From: DASWED01 sp036394995
GTDB taxonomy: Bacteria; Actinomycetota; UBA4738; JACQTL01
Direction: 5' to 3'
DNA: 64,000 nt
Assembly: GCA_036394995.1 (NCBI GenBank)
Contig: DASWED010000060.1
Coordinates: 1 to 64,000, forward strand
Under the pieces are notes generated by a model that had not been told where the DNA came from, ran no database searches, and was given only the letters and a program-made list of their open reading frames with translations. A program made the position numbers and the translations under genes. Positions 22,757 through 32,200 of this stretch are shown in pieces (within the stretch, counting starts at the first letter, position 1; each line of letters starts with the position of its first letter).

Positions 22757-23119
22757 CTACGGCTCCCAGGCCAGCTCGATCACGTGACCGTCCGGGTCGA
22801 GGCACTTGCACCCGACGTAGTCGGGCGTGTCCTCGTCCTCCACGAGCTCGACTCCGTCCTCGACGAGGCGGGCCCGGAGTGCGCGAGCCTCGTCCGGCGT
22901 CTCCATCTCGAACCCGAAGTGGGGGAAGCCGGGGTCCCGTCGCGCGGCGTCCCCGGGCTCGGGCCCCAGGGCCAGGGAGAAGCCGTCGGCGCCCCTCACG
23001 ATGATGACTCCGTCCGGGTACCGTCTGGCGCTCTCCGGATCGAACCCGAAGTATCTGGCGTAGAACTCGATGGACCGATCCTGGTCCCGGACGCTGAGTG
23101 CCAGGTGGTTGAGCTTCAT
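22757..23119 (-). CDS. VOC (glyoxalase-like) superfamily protein
   Basis: This 120-residue vicinal-oxygen-chelate protein has two beta-alpha-beta modules: MKLNHLALSVRDQDRSIEFYARYFGF at 1-26 and PHFGFEMETPDEARALRARL in the second half, ending in CLDPDGHVIELAWEP. Potential metal ligands are His5 and the terminal Glu of GHVIEL. It could be a lactoylglutathione lyase-like, dioxygenase or antibiotic-resistance protein; the family is too broad to choose. GGGAGGAG upstream of the ATG at 23119 fixes the start. It lies 19 bases after the zincin gene on the same strand. Confidence 0.87.
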   Translation of the reverse strand: MKLNHLALSVRDQDRSIEFYARYFGFDPESARRYPDGVIIVRGADGFSLALGPEPGDAARRDPGFPHFGFEMETPDEARALRARLVEDGVELVEDEDTPDYVGCKCLDPDGHVIELAWEP

Positions 23120-23138
23120 GCCGGACGCTCCTCCCGCT

Positions 23139-23489
23139 TCAGTACCGGTCGATCTCCCGGAGGCGTTCGTCGGAGATTCCGAAGAAGTGGGCCACCTCGT
23201 GGACCACGGTGTGCCGGACGTTGTGGCGGAGGTGGTCCTCGTCACGGCTGATCCGCTCGAGGTTCGCGCGGTACAGCGTGATCCGGTCGGGCAGGACGCC
23301 GAAGTAGCCGCCCCCGCGATGCGTGAGCGGCACCCCCTCGTACAGCCCGAGCAGCCCCCGCCGCCCCGGCGGGACCCGGTCCTCCACCAGGACGTCCACG
23401 TTCTCCAGACGGTCGTGAACCCACTGAGGGAGGCCGTCCAGGGCCTCGGCCACCAGTTCCTCGAACCGCTCCGGCGACGTCCGGATCAA
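23139..23489 (-). CDS. Metallopeptidase family (DUF1025-like zincin)
   Basis: This 116-residue minimal zincin has the zinc-binding motif HEVAHFFGISDE with H97, E98, H101 and D107. The family has about this length and is common in actinobacteria, next to housekeeping genes. Its substrates are not known. The best start is TTG at 23489 (MIRTSPERFEELV), 7 bases after the stop of the mannosyltransferase gene; no ATG or GTG fits the frame upstream. It is probably cotranscribed with pmt and the VOC gene. Confidence 0.85.
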   Translation of the reverse strand: MIRTSPERFEELVAEALDGLPQWVHDRLENVDVLVEDRVPPGRRGLLGLYEGVPLTHRGGGYFGVLPDRITLYRANLERISRDEDHLRHNVRHTVVHEVAHFFGISDERLREIDRY

Positions 23490-23496
23490 CGGGACA

Positions 23497-25377
23497 TCAG
23501 ATCCATCCCGAGAACCACACGCGGTCGTTCCGCGCGCTCGTCGACAGCGGATCGCCGGAGAGGAACGGCCAGAAGAACACGAACAGTCCCACCGCCACGA
23601 CCACGTAGGCCACGGCGACCGGGAGGAACGGGCGGGATCGGGACCCGGCGAGGTGGGCCCGGGCCGTGTCGCGGACCATGGAGGTGGCGCCGAGCACGAG
23701 GAACGGCGCGATCGGAGTGGCGTAGAAGAAGAACTGGACCTTCTCCAGGGAGTCGAACGGCCACGGCAGGTACCAGAACAGGTACTGCGACAGGATCGCC
23801 ACCAGGATGAACCCCGATCGCCAGTCCCCCCGGCGCCGCCACATCAGCGGGAGCCAGAACATCATCGGCACCCATAACCAGAAGATGGCCGGGTTGCCGA
23901 TCCCGACGACCTCCCGCCGGCGCTCGTCCGGCTTCCCGGCGTTGTCGGCCTTGTAGAAGTACGCCACCGGGCGGCCCATCACCAGCCACGACCACGGCCT
24001 CGACTGGTAGGGATGGGCCGGCGTGTACTTCCCGGTCTTGTCGTCCTTCACCTGCGCGTGGAGACCGCGATGGAACTTCTGCATCTCGTACGTCAGCGCG
24101 CCGAACCGGCTGGGGTGCTCGAGCCAGGAGTAGCTGAACCCCGGGTGGAACCGCGGGTACGGCGTGGGGTCGATCCGGCCCATGTACGTGAGCCCGTAGA
24201 CGAGGATCGGCACCACGAACAGGAACGCGAAGATCGGGAAGCTCTCCCGGACGATGGCCCGGCGAAGCGGACGGGCCACCCCGGCGCGCTTGCGGCGGGT
24301 CCGTTCCCAGGCCCACGACAGGATCATGGCTCCCGCCAACGCGGTGGCGGCGGACCACTTCACGGCGATGGCCGCCCCGAACGCGGCGCCGCAGGCGATC
24401 CGCCACGGCCGGAACAGCGGGGACGGGACCCTCACGGCCGGCGGTTCGGGGGCCCGGGGCTCGAGGATGTCGGGGCGGCGCGCGAGCGGGGAGTCCCCCG
24501 CCACCGACGCCAGGCCCAGGGCGCTTCCGGTCTGCGGTGCTCCCGGTGGAGCGGCGTCCGGTCGGCGCTGGAGGGCGGGCCGGGTCCAGGGCGGCGCCGC
24601 CGTGGAGGAACCGGGTGGGGCTGCCGGCAGCGCGTGCGCGACGACCGGCGGTTCCACCGCGGCGGGATCGGGCGGCGCCACCGGCGTTCGTCGCTCGATC
24701 CAGCGTTTGTCCAGCACCAGGAACAGGAACCCGGCGGTGACCCAGAACGCCTCGAAGATGTCGAGCAGGCTGGTCCGGGACTGCACCACCAGCAGGCTCT
24801 CGGTGGCGCCGAGGAGGCCCGCCACGAACGCCCACAGGGCACTCCGCCACAGGACCAGGGCGATCGCCGCGATGAGCACCGCGGTCAGCGTGCCGATGAA
24901 CGCGGCCGAGACGCGCCATCCGAACGGCCGATTCCCGTACAGACGGATCCCGGCCGCGATCATCCACTTTCCGAGTGGCGGATGGACCCACGACTGCTCG
25001 GTGTCCCCGGTGAGCTCGCAGTCCTTGTACGGGAAGCCGGCGTACAGGCAGCCGTCCTTCGTGTAGTAGACCTCGTCGAACACCCGGTCGTGGATCTGCC
25101 CCAGGTGGTGGAAGCGGGGCACCGCGGCGATGATGGCGACCGCCATGAGCACCACCACGGGATTGCCCACGACGCGGAGCACGGGCCGCCACCGCGACGG
25201 ACGGCGGTGGGCACGGGCCCGCGCGGCGTCCTCCGGTTCCGGCGGCCGTCCGCTCGTGGTGTCCCGGTCCGTGGTGGCCACGCCGGAGTACGACGGCGCG
25301 GAGGGCCGTTCCGTTTCGCCGTGGTCGGGATCGGGAGGCGGGGCGTGATCCACCGCTCGATGGTACGCGAGCCTCAC
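23497..25377 (-). CDS. Dolichyl-phosphate-mannose protein mannosyltransferase (Pmt, GT39)
   Basis: This 626-residue multi-pass membrane protein transfers mannose from polyprenyl-phosphate-mannose to exported proteins. The catalytic Asp-Glu is seen in VFDEVYY (D101, E102), followed by EQSWVHPPLGKW with HPP at 132-134. At least ten hydrophobic segments are visible. The N-terminal 60 residues are polar and disordered. An unusual Pro/Ala-rich insertion at about 230-321 splits the membrane domain where most actinobacterial homologs have a short loop. It is divergent from rsmI, exactly as in mycobacteria and streptomycetes. The start may be the GTG at 25377 or that at 25353; neither has a clear ribosome binding site. 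Confidence 0.88.
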   Translation of the reverse strand: MRLAYHRAVDHAPPPDPDHGETERPSAPSYSGVATTDRDTTSGRPPEPEDAARARAHRRPSRWRPVLRVVGNPVVVLMAVAIIAAVPRFHHLGQIHDRVFDEVYYTKDGCLYAGFPYKDCELTGDTEQSWVHPPLGKWMIAAGIRLYGNRPFGWRVSAAFIGTLTAVLIAAIALVLWRSALWAFVAGLLGATESLLVVQSRTSLLDIFEAFWVTAGFLFLVLDKRWIERRTPVAPPDPAAVEPPVVAHALPAAPPGSSTAAPPWTRPALQRRPDAAPPGAPQTGSALGLASVAGDSPLARRPDILEPRAPEPPAVRVPSPLFRPWRIACGAAFGAAIAVKWSAATALAGAMILSWAWERTRRKRAGVARPLRRAIVRESFPIFAFLFVVPILVYGLTYMGRIDPTPYPRFHPGFSYSWLEHPSRFGALTYEMQKFHRGLHAQVKDDKTGKYTPAHPYQSRPWSWLVMGRPVAYFYKADNAGKPDERRREVVGIGNPAIFWLWVPMMFWLPLMWRRRGDWRSGFILVAILSQYLFWYLPWPFDSLEKVQFFFYATPIAPFLVLGATSMVRDTARAHLAGSRSRPFLPVAVAYVVVAVGLFVFFWPFLSGDPLSTSARNDRVWFSGWI

Positions 25378-25406
25378 CGGCTGGGCGGGCTTTCGGGGCC
25401 GACGCG

Positions 25407-26258
25407 ATGAGCGGACCGGGGACGCTGCTCGTGGTGGGGACGCCGATCGGCAACCTGGGCGACGTCACCGACCGCATGCGCGAGGCCCTGGGCACGGTGG
25501 ACATCGTGGCCGCCGAGGACACCCGTCGAACGGGGTCCCTCCTGGCCCGGCTGGGGGTGGTGGCGCCGCGGTTCGTGTCGCTGTTCGAAGGGAACGAGCG
25601 GGACCGAACGGTGGAGCTGGTGGGCGAGCTCCGGCGGGGCCGCTCGGTGGCCCTCGTCTCCGACGCCGGGATGCCCACCGTCTCCGACCCCGGGTTCCGC
25701 CTGGTCCGGGCCTGCGCCGAGGCGGGCATCGACGTCCGGGTGGTCCCCGGGCCCTCGGCGGTGCTGGCCGCCCTGGTGGTCTCGGGTCTGCCCACCGACC
25801 GGTTCGTGTTCGAGGGATTCCTCCCGCGGCGCGGCGAGGACCGCCGGGCCCGGCTGGAGGCGCTGGCGCCGGACCCCCGGACCCTGGTCCTGTTCGAATC
25901 GCCCCGACGAGTGGTGGGGACGCTCGATGACCTGGCGGTGGCGCTGGGCGACCGGCCCGCGGCCGTGTGCCGCGAGCTGACCAAGCTGCACGAGGAGGTC
26001 CTGCGGGGTCCGCTCACCGAGCTGGCCGGGGAGCTCCGCCGCCGGGGAGAGGTCCGGGGCGAGATCGCGATCGTGGTGGGCGGCAGCACCGGGGAGTCGG
26101 CCGCGGAGGTCGATCCCGTGTCGCTGGCGGAGGCCGCCCGGGAGCTGGTGCGGGCCGGGGTCCGCCGCCGCGAGGCCGCCGCCGAGGTGGCCCGCCGGCA
26201 CGGCGCCTCCACGAACGAGGTGTACCGCGCCCTCCTGGCCCTCGACCGCGAGGGCTGA
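25407..26258 (+). CDS. rsmI: 16S rRNA (cytidine1402-2'-O)-methyltransferase
   Basis: This 283-residue SAM-dependent tetrapyrrole-methylase-fold enzyme methylates the ribose of C1402 in 16S rRNA. Signature segments are TPIGNLGD near 11-18, AAEDTRRTG, SDAGMPTVSDPG near 85-96, and the GPSAVLAAL loop. The C-terminal 50 residues contain a basic helix-turn-helix-like tail (RRREAAAEVARRHGASTNEVYRALL), common in RsmI. It is divergent from pmt, a conserved actinobacterial arrangement. It converges with the cupredoxin lipoprotein, the stops being 1 base apart. Confidence 0.93.
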   Translation: MSGPGTLLVVGTPIGNLGDVTDRMREALGTVDIVAAEDTRRTGSLLARLGVVAPRFVSLFEGNERDRTVELVGELRRGRSVALVSDAGMPTVSDPGFRLVRACAEAGIDVRVVPGPSAVLAALVVSGLPTDRFVFEGFLPRRGEDRRARLEALAPDPRTLVLFESPRRVVGTLDDLAVALGDRPAAVCRELTKLHEEVLRGPLTELAGELRRRGEVRGEIAIVVGGSTGESAAEVDPVSLAEAARELVRAGVRRREAAAEVARRHGASTNEVYRALLALDREG

Positions 26259-26259
26259 T

Positions 26260-26670
26260 CTACTTCGACGGCGGCGCCGGCGGCTGCGCCACCACGAACG
26301 TGCCGTCCATCGAGGGATGCACGTCGCACTGGAAGCGGTAGGTCCCCGCGTCGAGCGCCGGAACCCGATACGTCTCGGTCTTCACGCCGGAGAAGCGCTC
26401 GCCCGTGAACAGCGCGTCCGACGCGGCATCCGAGGAGATCGAGAGGTTGTGCGGCGTCCCGCCGTCCTCGTTGTCGAACGCGATCGTGAGCGGCCGATCG
26501 GCCGGCGCCGCCAGACAGTCGGTGTCGAACGAGACGTTCCTCGCCGTGATCCGGAGGGCCGGGCCGTGCGGCGTGCACGTCGCCGTCCCGTCCCCTCCGC
26601 CACCGCTGCTGCATGCGGCCAGCGTCATCGCCAATCCCGCGCCGAGCGCGAGCGTCCAGACCTTTCGCAT
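26260..26670 (-). CDS. Cupredoxin-domain lipoprotein
   Basis: This 136-residue secreted lipoprotein has a signal peptide ending in the lipobox TLAAC with lipidated C20, a Gly/Ser linker, then a small cupredoxin domain. The four type-1 copper ligands are present: H74 (TPHNLSI), and C115, H118 and M121 (FQCDVHPSM). It is therefore expected to be a plastocyanin/azurin-like electron carrier or copper-binding protein on the outer face of the membrane. It could pass electrons to or from the two multicopper oxidases or a terminal oxidase, which is inference. It converges with rsmI. Confidence 0.85.
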   Translation of the reverse strand: MRKVWTLALGAGLAMTLAACSSGGGGDGTATCTPHGPALRITARNVSFDTDCLAAPADRPLTIAFDNEDGGTPHNLSISSDAASDALFTGERFSGVKTETYRVPALDAGTYRFQCDVHPSMDGTFVVAQPPAPPSK

Positions 26671-26981
26671 CGGATGTGCCTTTCGTTGCTTGACGCGTGC
26701 CGGCTGCGCGTATGGACAGCCGGGCGCCGAGGGCGACCCAGCCTACCGATCGGCCGCCGGATTCGACCACGGCGAGGCGATTCGACCGGGGCGAGGTTGG
26801 CTTCCGCATGTGCGGCTGGTGTGTGACCGCGTCGCGTGCGGCGCGGTGCCCGCCCGGCAGGGGCCGGCCGAGCTGCGCCGCAGGGCGTTCCGGTGTATGA
26901 CCGCCTCCGAGCGCGGGCGATGGGCCCGCGGGTGCGTGAGGAGGGCGGCGGATGGAACGGGCGGGACGCGGTCGGGCGTAG
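26671..26981. other. Intergenic region without recognised gene
   Basis: These 311 bases separate the leftward cupredoxin gene from the rightward secreted-protein gene. Both promoters should lie here, but I see no well-spaced -35/-10 pair and no repeat. Open frames crossing it have no recognisable protein features. Confidence 0.5.
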
Positions 26982-27494
26982 GTGCTGGTGATGGGGATCG
27001 TGCTGGGCGCTCTGGTGGTGCCGCGGGTCGCGAGCGCCGTGGGGAGCTTCGTGACGATCCAGGGGCCCGGCGGGGGGAACAAGGCCACCGTGACGAAGGC
27101 GAACCAGCTGGAGGTGGCCGAGGCGCCGCCCTCCCAGTTCCGCGAGTTCACGAACGTCTCCACCGACTCGGCGTGCCATCCGCTCGCAACGATCCCCGGC
27201 AACAAGGGGTTCGTGGCGCGCTCGGCGACGCTCGTGGTGCTCACCGCGGCCTCCACCGGGTTCCCGATCGCCGAGGTCTTCCCGAACGGTTCGTGCGCGG
27301 GGTCGGACGTGGCGTCGACCACCACGGGGAACACCGGCAACCGCACGATGACGCTGGAGCCGGGTTTCGCCATCGCTCCGGGTGGTCACATGTCGATGAA
27401 GCTCGGCACGACGGGCGCGGTCGTGGCCGCCTACGTGTTCGGGTACCTCGTCCCGGCTGGCGACGTCCCGGCCACCACGCCGATCGGGAGCTGA
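26982..27494 (+). CDS. Exported protein of unknown function
   Basis: This 170-residue protein has a short hydrophobic N-terminus and a signal-peptidase-like site (MLVMGIVLGALVVPRVASA, cleaving near 19). The mature part is Thr/Gly/Val-rich and beta-like: FVTIQGPGGGNKATVTKANQLEV, two cysteines (ACHPL and GSCAG) that could form a disulfide, and an ending of hydrophobic strands. The repeated VTxxNQL-like pattern is reminiscent of small extracellular beta-sandwich or trimeric proteins, but no family is recognised. The start is GTG at 26982 or ATG at 26991; an in-frame stop just upstream excludes a longer form. It lies between the cupredoxin and ABC genes without an evident operon. Confidence 0.6.
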   Translation: MLVMGIVLGALVVPRVASAVGSFVTIQGPGGGNKATVTKANQLEVAEAPPSQFREFTNVSTDSACHPLATIPGNKGFVARSATLVVLTAASTGFPIAEVFPNGSCAGSDVASTTTGNTGNRTMTLEPGFAIAPGGHMSMKLGTTGAVVAAYVFGYLVPAGDVPATTPIGS

Positions 27495-27527
27495 ACCCCA
27501 CCTGGGCGCCGGTGGCGTCGAACCGGG

Positions 27528-28289
27528 TCAGTCGGTGGTGAGGTGGCCGGCGACCTCGTCCACCGGGCCGTCGGCCTCCACCACGCCGTCGCGGAACAGC
27601 ACCACGCGGTTCGCGTAGCGCAGCGCCTCAGGGTCGTGCGTGGCGGCCAGCACGGCGCCCCCCCGCCGGACCACGTCCCACAGCGCCTCCAGGATGATGT
27701 CGGCGTTCTCGGTGTCGACCTCGGCGATGGGTTCGTCCGCCAGGACGACGTCCGGCTCGGTGATGAGCGCCCGCGCGACGGCGACTCGCTGCTGCTGGCC
27801 CGCGGAGAGCTCGAACGTCCGGTTGTCCAGTCGGTCGCCGAGGCGGAGGCGCCGCAGCCACTCGGCGGCGCGTTCCCGGGCCAGGCGAGGGGTCTCGCCC
27901 GAGACGCGCAACGGCAGCTCGACGTTCTCCACCGCGGACAGCGCCGGCAGGAGCCCGAAGCTCTGGAAGACGATGCCCATCCGGCGCTGCCGGAGGTCGA
28001 CCAGGGCCTGCCCGCCGAGCGCTCCGAGGAGCTCGCCTCGCCACCGGACCTCGCCGGTGTCGGGCTGGTCGAGCCCCGCGAGGACGCCGAGGAACGTGGT
28101 CTTGCCGGACCCCGAGGGCCCCATCAGCGCCACGAAGTCCCTCGGCCACAACGCGACGGAAGCCCCCCGGACGGCCAGGACGCTCACTCGGCCGGGGTAC
28201 CGCCGGACCACGTCGTGCGCGGCGAGCAGCGGGACGCCCGCCGGCGCGGACACCACCGACACGTCCGTCGGCGGCCCGGGCTCAGCCAC
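27528..28289 (-). CDS. ABC transporter ATP-binding protein (MacB/LolD-like)
   Basis: This 253-residue ATPase has Walker A GPSGSGKTT, Q-loop FQSFGLLPALSAVENVELPL, signature LSAGQQQRVAVARAL (S-A-G-Q instead of SGGQ), Walker B VVLADEP and the H-loop ATHDPE. The sequence type is that of the MacB/LolD/FtsE class, which works with FtsX-like permeases that do mechanical work rather than classic import. It is the last gene of a three-gene leftward operon. Its ATG overlaps the end of the second ATPase by 8 bases. Confidence 0.9.
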   Translation of the reverse strand: MAEPGPPTDVSVVSAPAGVPLLAAHDVVRRYPGRVSVLAVRGASVALWPRDFVALMGPSGSGKTTFLGVLAGLDQPDTGEVRWRGELLGALGGQALVDLRQRRMGIVFQSFGLLPALSAVENVELPLRVSGETPRLARERAAEWLRRLRLGDRLDNRTFELSAGQQQRVAVARALITEPDVVLADEPIAEVDTENADIILEALWDVVRRGGAVLAATHDPEALRYANRVVLFRDGVVEADGPVDEVAGHLTTD

Positions 28290-29268
28290 GACGACCCTGG
28301 CCGCGTTCGTGTCGCCGCCGCAACCGAACCTCGTCGTCCTGCACCTCGGCCTCGACCTCGCCGCCCCGCAGGAGCCGCACGGCCTGGTCGGGGAGGTGCA
28401 TCTGCCCGTCCTGGGCCGGGCCCTCGATCACCAGGGCCTCGCGAGCCAGCCGACCGTCGCGCACCCGCACCATCCGGTCGCCCCGGGCCGCCGCCACCAG
28501 GTCGTGGGTCACCATGACGATCGTGGAGCCGAACTCCCGATTGACATCGCGGAACGCGCTGAGTACCCGATCCGCCGACGCGGTGTCGAGCTCCGCCGTG
28601 GGCTCGTCCGCCAGCAGCAGGGGCGGCATGTTCGCGAGGGCCACCGCGATGGCGGCCCGCTGCTGCTCGCCGCCGGAGAGCTCGTTCGGGCGGTGGCGGG
28701 CCCGTTCGGCGAGCCCCACCACCCCCAGCAGCTCCTCGATGCGGCTGCGGTGGGCCCGCTGTCCCTGGGCCAGGAGGGGCAGCCGCACGTTCTCGCGCAA
28801 GCTCAGGTAGGGGACCAGGTTGCGGGCGGTTCCCTGCCACACGAACCCGACCATGTCGCGGCGGTAGCGGGTGAGCTCTTCGTCGCCGAGGCGGCCGAGG
28901 TCGCGCCCCTCCACCAGGACCTCCCCGGCCGAGGCCCGGTCGAGGCCTCCGGTCAGGTTGAGGATCGTGGACTTGCCGGAGCCGCTGGGGCCGACCACCA
29001 TCAGGAACTCGCCGCGCTCGATGTCGAGGTCCACCCCCGCCAGCGCCACCACCCCGGTGTCGGCGACACGGTAGATCTTGTGCACGTGGCGGAAGCGCAC
29101 CAGGGGCTGCGCCGGTTCCTCGTCGGGTGCGGGCGTCGCGCGGTCGGGACGGTAGGCCACGCGGCTGCGCGGGCCCGCCGGCTGGATCTCGCCGGGCCGG
29201 GGCGGCCGGGTTCCCCGGGGGGCGGGCCGTCCGCGCGACCCGAACGCTCCTCGCGACGGCCGCTTCAC
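28282..29268 (-). CDS. ABC transporter ATP-binding protein (MacB/LolD-like), N-extended
   Basis: This 328-residue ATPase is the partner of the neighbouring 253-residue one. A basic, Pro/Arg-rich N-terminal extension of about 60 residues precedes the nucleotide-binding domain. Walker A is GPSGSGKST, the Q-loop FVWQGTARNLVPYLSLRENVRLPL, the signature LSGGEQQRAAIAVALA, Walker B LLLADEPTAELD and the switch VTHDL. The GTG at 29268 is preceded by GAGGAGA at good spacing and overlaps the permease stop region, so I prefer it to the ATG at 29292. Two different ATPases with one giant permease suggest a heterodimeric NBD pair on a two-FtsX-domain protein. Confidence 0.88.
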   Translation of the reverse strand: MKRPSRGAFGSRGRPAPRGTRPPRPGEIQPAGPRSRVAYRPDRATPAPDEEPAQPLVRFRHVHKIYRVADTGVVALAGVDLDIERGEFLMVVGPSGSGKSTILNLTGGLDRASAGEVLVEGRDLGRLGDEELTRYRRDMVGFVWQGTARNLVPYLSLRENVRLPLLAQGQRAHRSRIEELLGVVGLAERARHRPNELSGGEQQRAAIAVALANMPPLLLADEPTAELDTASADRVLSAFRDVNREFGSTIVMVTHDLVAAARGDRMVRVRDGRLAREALVIEGPAQDGQMHLPDQAVRLLRGGEVEAEVQDDEVRLRRRHERGQGRRG

Positions 29269-29278
29269 CGCGGTCTCC

Positions 29279-32200
29279 TCATTCGGCCTCACCCCGAAGG
29301 ATCGAGGTCACCGAGGAGGTCAGGAGGGCGCGGATGGCGAGTGCCACGCCCAGGACCGTGGCGGCGGCGATGGCCAGGCCGTACACGCCGAGGGCCTGCC
29401 AGTCGAGCACCAGGATCGGCGGGGGGATCGCCACGCCGAGGCTCTTGCCGAAGTACGGCATCATCAGCCGCAGCACGCCGAACCCCAGCCCCAGTCCCGC
29501 CACGACCGCGAACCCGATGAGCAGGGCCTGTTCGATCAGGAGCACGGCGGCGATCGTCCGCCGCTTGGACCCCATGGCTCGCAGCGAGGCGAACTCGAAC
29601 TCCCGGCGACGCTGCGTGAAGTAGAGGGCCACCGCGACGCCGAGGATGATCAGGGCCATGCCGCCCGCCGCAGCCGTGAAGTGCATGCCCACCGCGAGGC
29701 TCTGGGGCAGCTGCGAGAGGAACTCCACCTGGGTGGATGCGCTCTTCTCCTGCCGGATGGCGAACCCGGCCCCCTTCAGGTCATCGCGCGGGTCGTCCCC
29801 CATCGACCACATCTCGTTCACGTTGATGCCGGTCTCGGGGACGCGGAGCGTGTCGATCAGGATCGGCCGCAGCGGCATGACCAGGAAGTCGCGGATGGCC
29901 GACGGGAAGTAGGTGGCGTTCCCGATGGAGCGGAACCGGAACCGCTGGCCCCCCACGTTCGCATCGAACTCCTGGCCGGGCGCCGCGACGGCACGGGACG
30001 TCAGCGCCGGGAGCGGGGGCTGGGGCGGGACGATGCCGCCCGCCACGTGGCCCACCCCCGGTTCGACGACGGCCCGGGCGTCCGGGCCCCGGGCCTCGAC
30101 GCGGGCGTCGGCGCCGCGCCACGTCAGCCCCTCCCACCCGCCCACCGGGACCGGGCTCGCCGCACCGCCCGCGATGGCCTGGACGCCCACCTCGAGCACC
30201 AGCCGGTCGGGTGAATGCGATCCGGGCTGCCGGATCACGAGCGACAGCAGCGAACGCGCCCCGCCCACCGGCACCGTGGTCTCCCGTTCGACATCGGTCA
30301 GCGGCCCAAGCTCGTGCGTCTCGACGGTGCCGTCCGTCCGGGCCGTCACCGCGGCCAGCGTCAGGCCCCGGGACCCCGGGCCTCGGGAGAGCGAAGCGCT
30401 GAAACGCACCCGCAGCTGGTCCGTTCCGTCCGGGAGCTCCACACCGGGGTCGGGCACCGAGAGCGCCCCGAGGAGCTCCTGCTCCGACTGCGTGGAGTAA
30501 TCGGCCCGCCACCACCCACCGGTCGCATAGGTCCCGGGGTCGATCGCGAGCGCCGTGGGGGGAAGGTCGAACGTGCGATGCAGGTCCACGTCGGTCCGGA
30601 TGAGCGGCGTGGTCCCGGACGGCAGCCCGGCCAGCGCCGGGAGCGGCTGGTGGGGAGCGGCGACCGCCACCTGGTGGTCGGCCCCGAGCTCCTGGTGTGC
30701 GGCGTCCTCGTGGTTGCGGATCACCGTGGCCCGGTACGACGTGGAGACGACCAGGAGTCCGAACGTCAGCAGCAGGAGCAGCGAGATGGCGAAGCTCTGC
30801 CCGGGCGACCGCCCCAGCCGCCGTCCGGCCAGGTACAGGGCCAGGGACCTGGTCCTCCCGATGGGCCGTTCGAGCGCGCGCAGGGTCCACAGCAGGAGGC
30901 GCAGGGCCAGGAACGACGCGGCGAAGATCAGCAGGGTGGGGGCGAACACGATCAGGGGGTCGAGGGACCCCTTCTCGGTCACCGGGAGGAAGCCCCTGGT
31001 CTTCACCTCGTAGAAGGCCGCGGCCCCCAGGGGAAAGACGAACAGCTCGACCGGAACTCGAGAGAGCAGCGGGCGTGCCTCGCGGGAGAGGTTCCGCCGC
31101 TCCTCGATGATGGTCCGGCGGATCACGGGGATCGACAGCAACAGCAGCACCGCGACCGCGGCGACCGCCCCGATTGCGCCCGCGATCATCGCCGGCGTCG
31201 ACAGGGCCACGATGTACCTCGTGCCGGGCGGGGTGGGCCCGTTCGCGTGGGTGGCCAGCCGGGCCAGGCCGGTGCCGATGGCCAGGCCCACGGGGTAGCC
31301 CAGGACGGCGGTGAGCACGACCTGGGCGGCCTGAGCCCCCACGAGCTTCCCCCTGGTGAACCCGCGACTGCGCAGGACGGCCAGCTCGAACGACTGCCGG
31401 GACAGCGCCAGCGAGGCGACGCCGGCGAGCACCGCCAGGGCCACGGCACCGATCTGGAACACCACCAGGTAGACCGGGATGCGGAGGTTCTCGGTGCGGT
31501 CCTGCACCGTCGCCAGGACCTCGGGGATGGCTGTCTGGAACCGCGCACCGGCGAGCGGCGTCCCGGACGCGAAGTGCAGGGCCCCGAGCTCACCGGGCAG
31601 CGACTCCGCCTCGGCGAAGCGGGTGTTCGCCAGGTCCAGATACACGTCCCACACGAACCGCGACGTCAGCCCCAGCCGGCCGGACAGCTGCATGTAGCCC
31701 TCCGGGGTGAGGATCGCGGGGAAGGGCTCGGTGGACTCCGGCGCCGGGAACGGGGACTGCGAGCCGTACCAGAAGTCGCTCGTGGGCCGGGACACGCGGC
31801 GGTACGTGCCGGTCACGGTGAGGGCCACGCGGACCTCCCCGGCTCCCGCGGCGATGACCGTGTCGCCGATCTCGAGGCCCATCGCGTCGGCCGAGTCCCG
31901 CTCCAGCAGGACCTCGTCGGGTGCCGTGGGCGCCCGGCCCGCGATCGTGCCGATCTGATCGAGCCCGCCGTCGCGGAACAGCAGCGGCGTGGATCGCTCG
32001 TTCGGGCCCGCGACCAGTCGCACGGTGGAGGTGCCCTCGCGCCTGATGACGCTCACCGGGAGCGCCGCCGCCGCCTCGTGCAGCTGGCGGTCCGCCGCGC
32101 CGTAGTCGAAGCCGGCACTCGCGAAGTCGGTGACCCGGACGTTCTTCACGGTGACGGCGGCGGTGTGGATGGCGGAGGAGAGGATGGCCTCGCGGGACGC

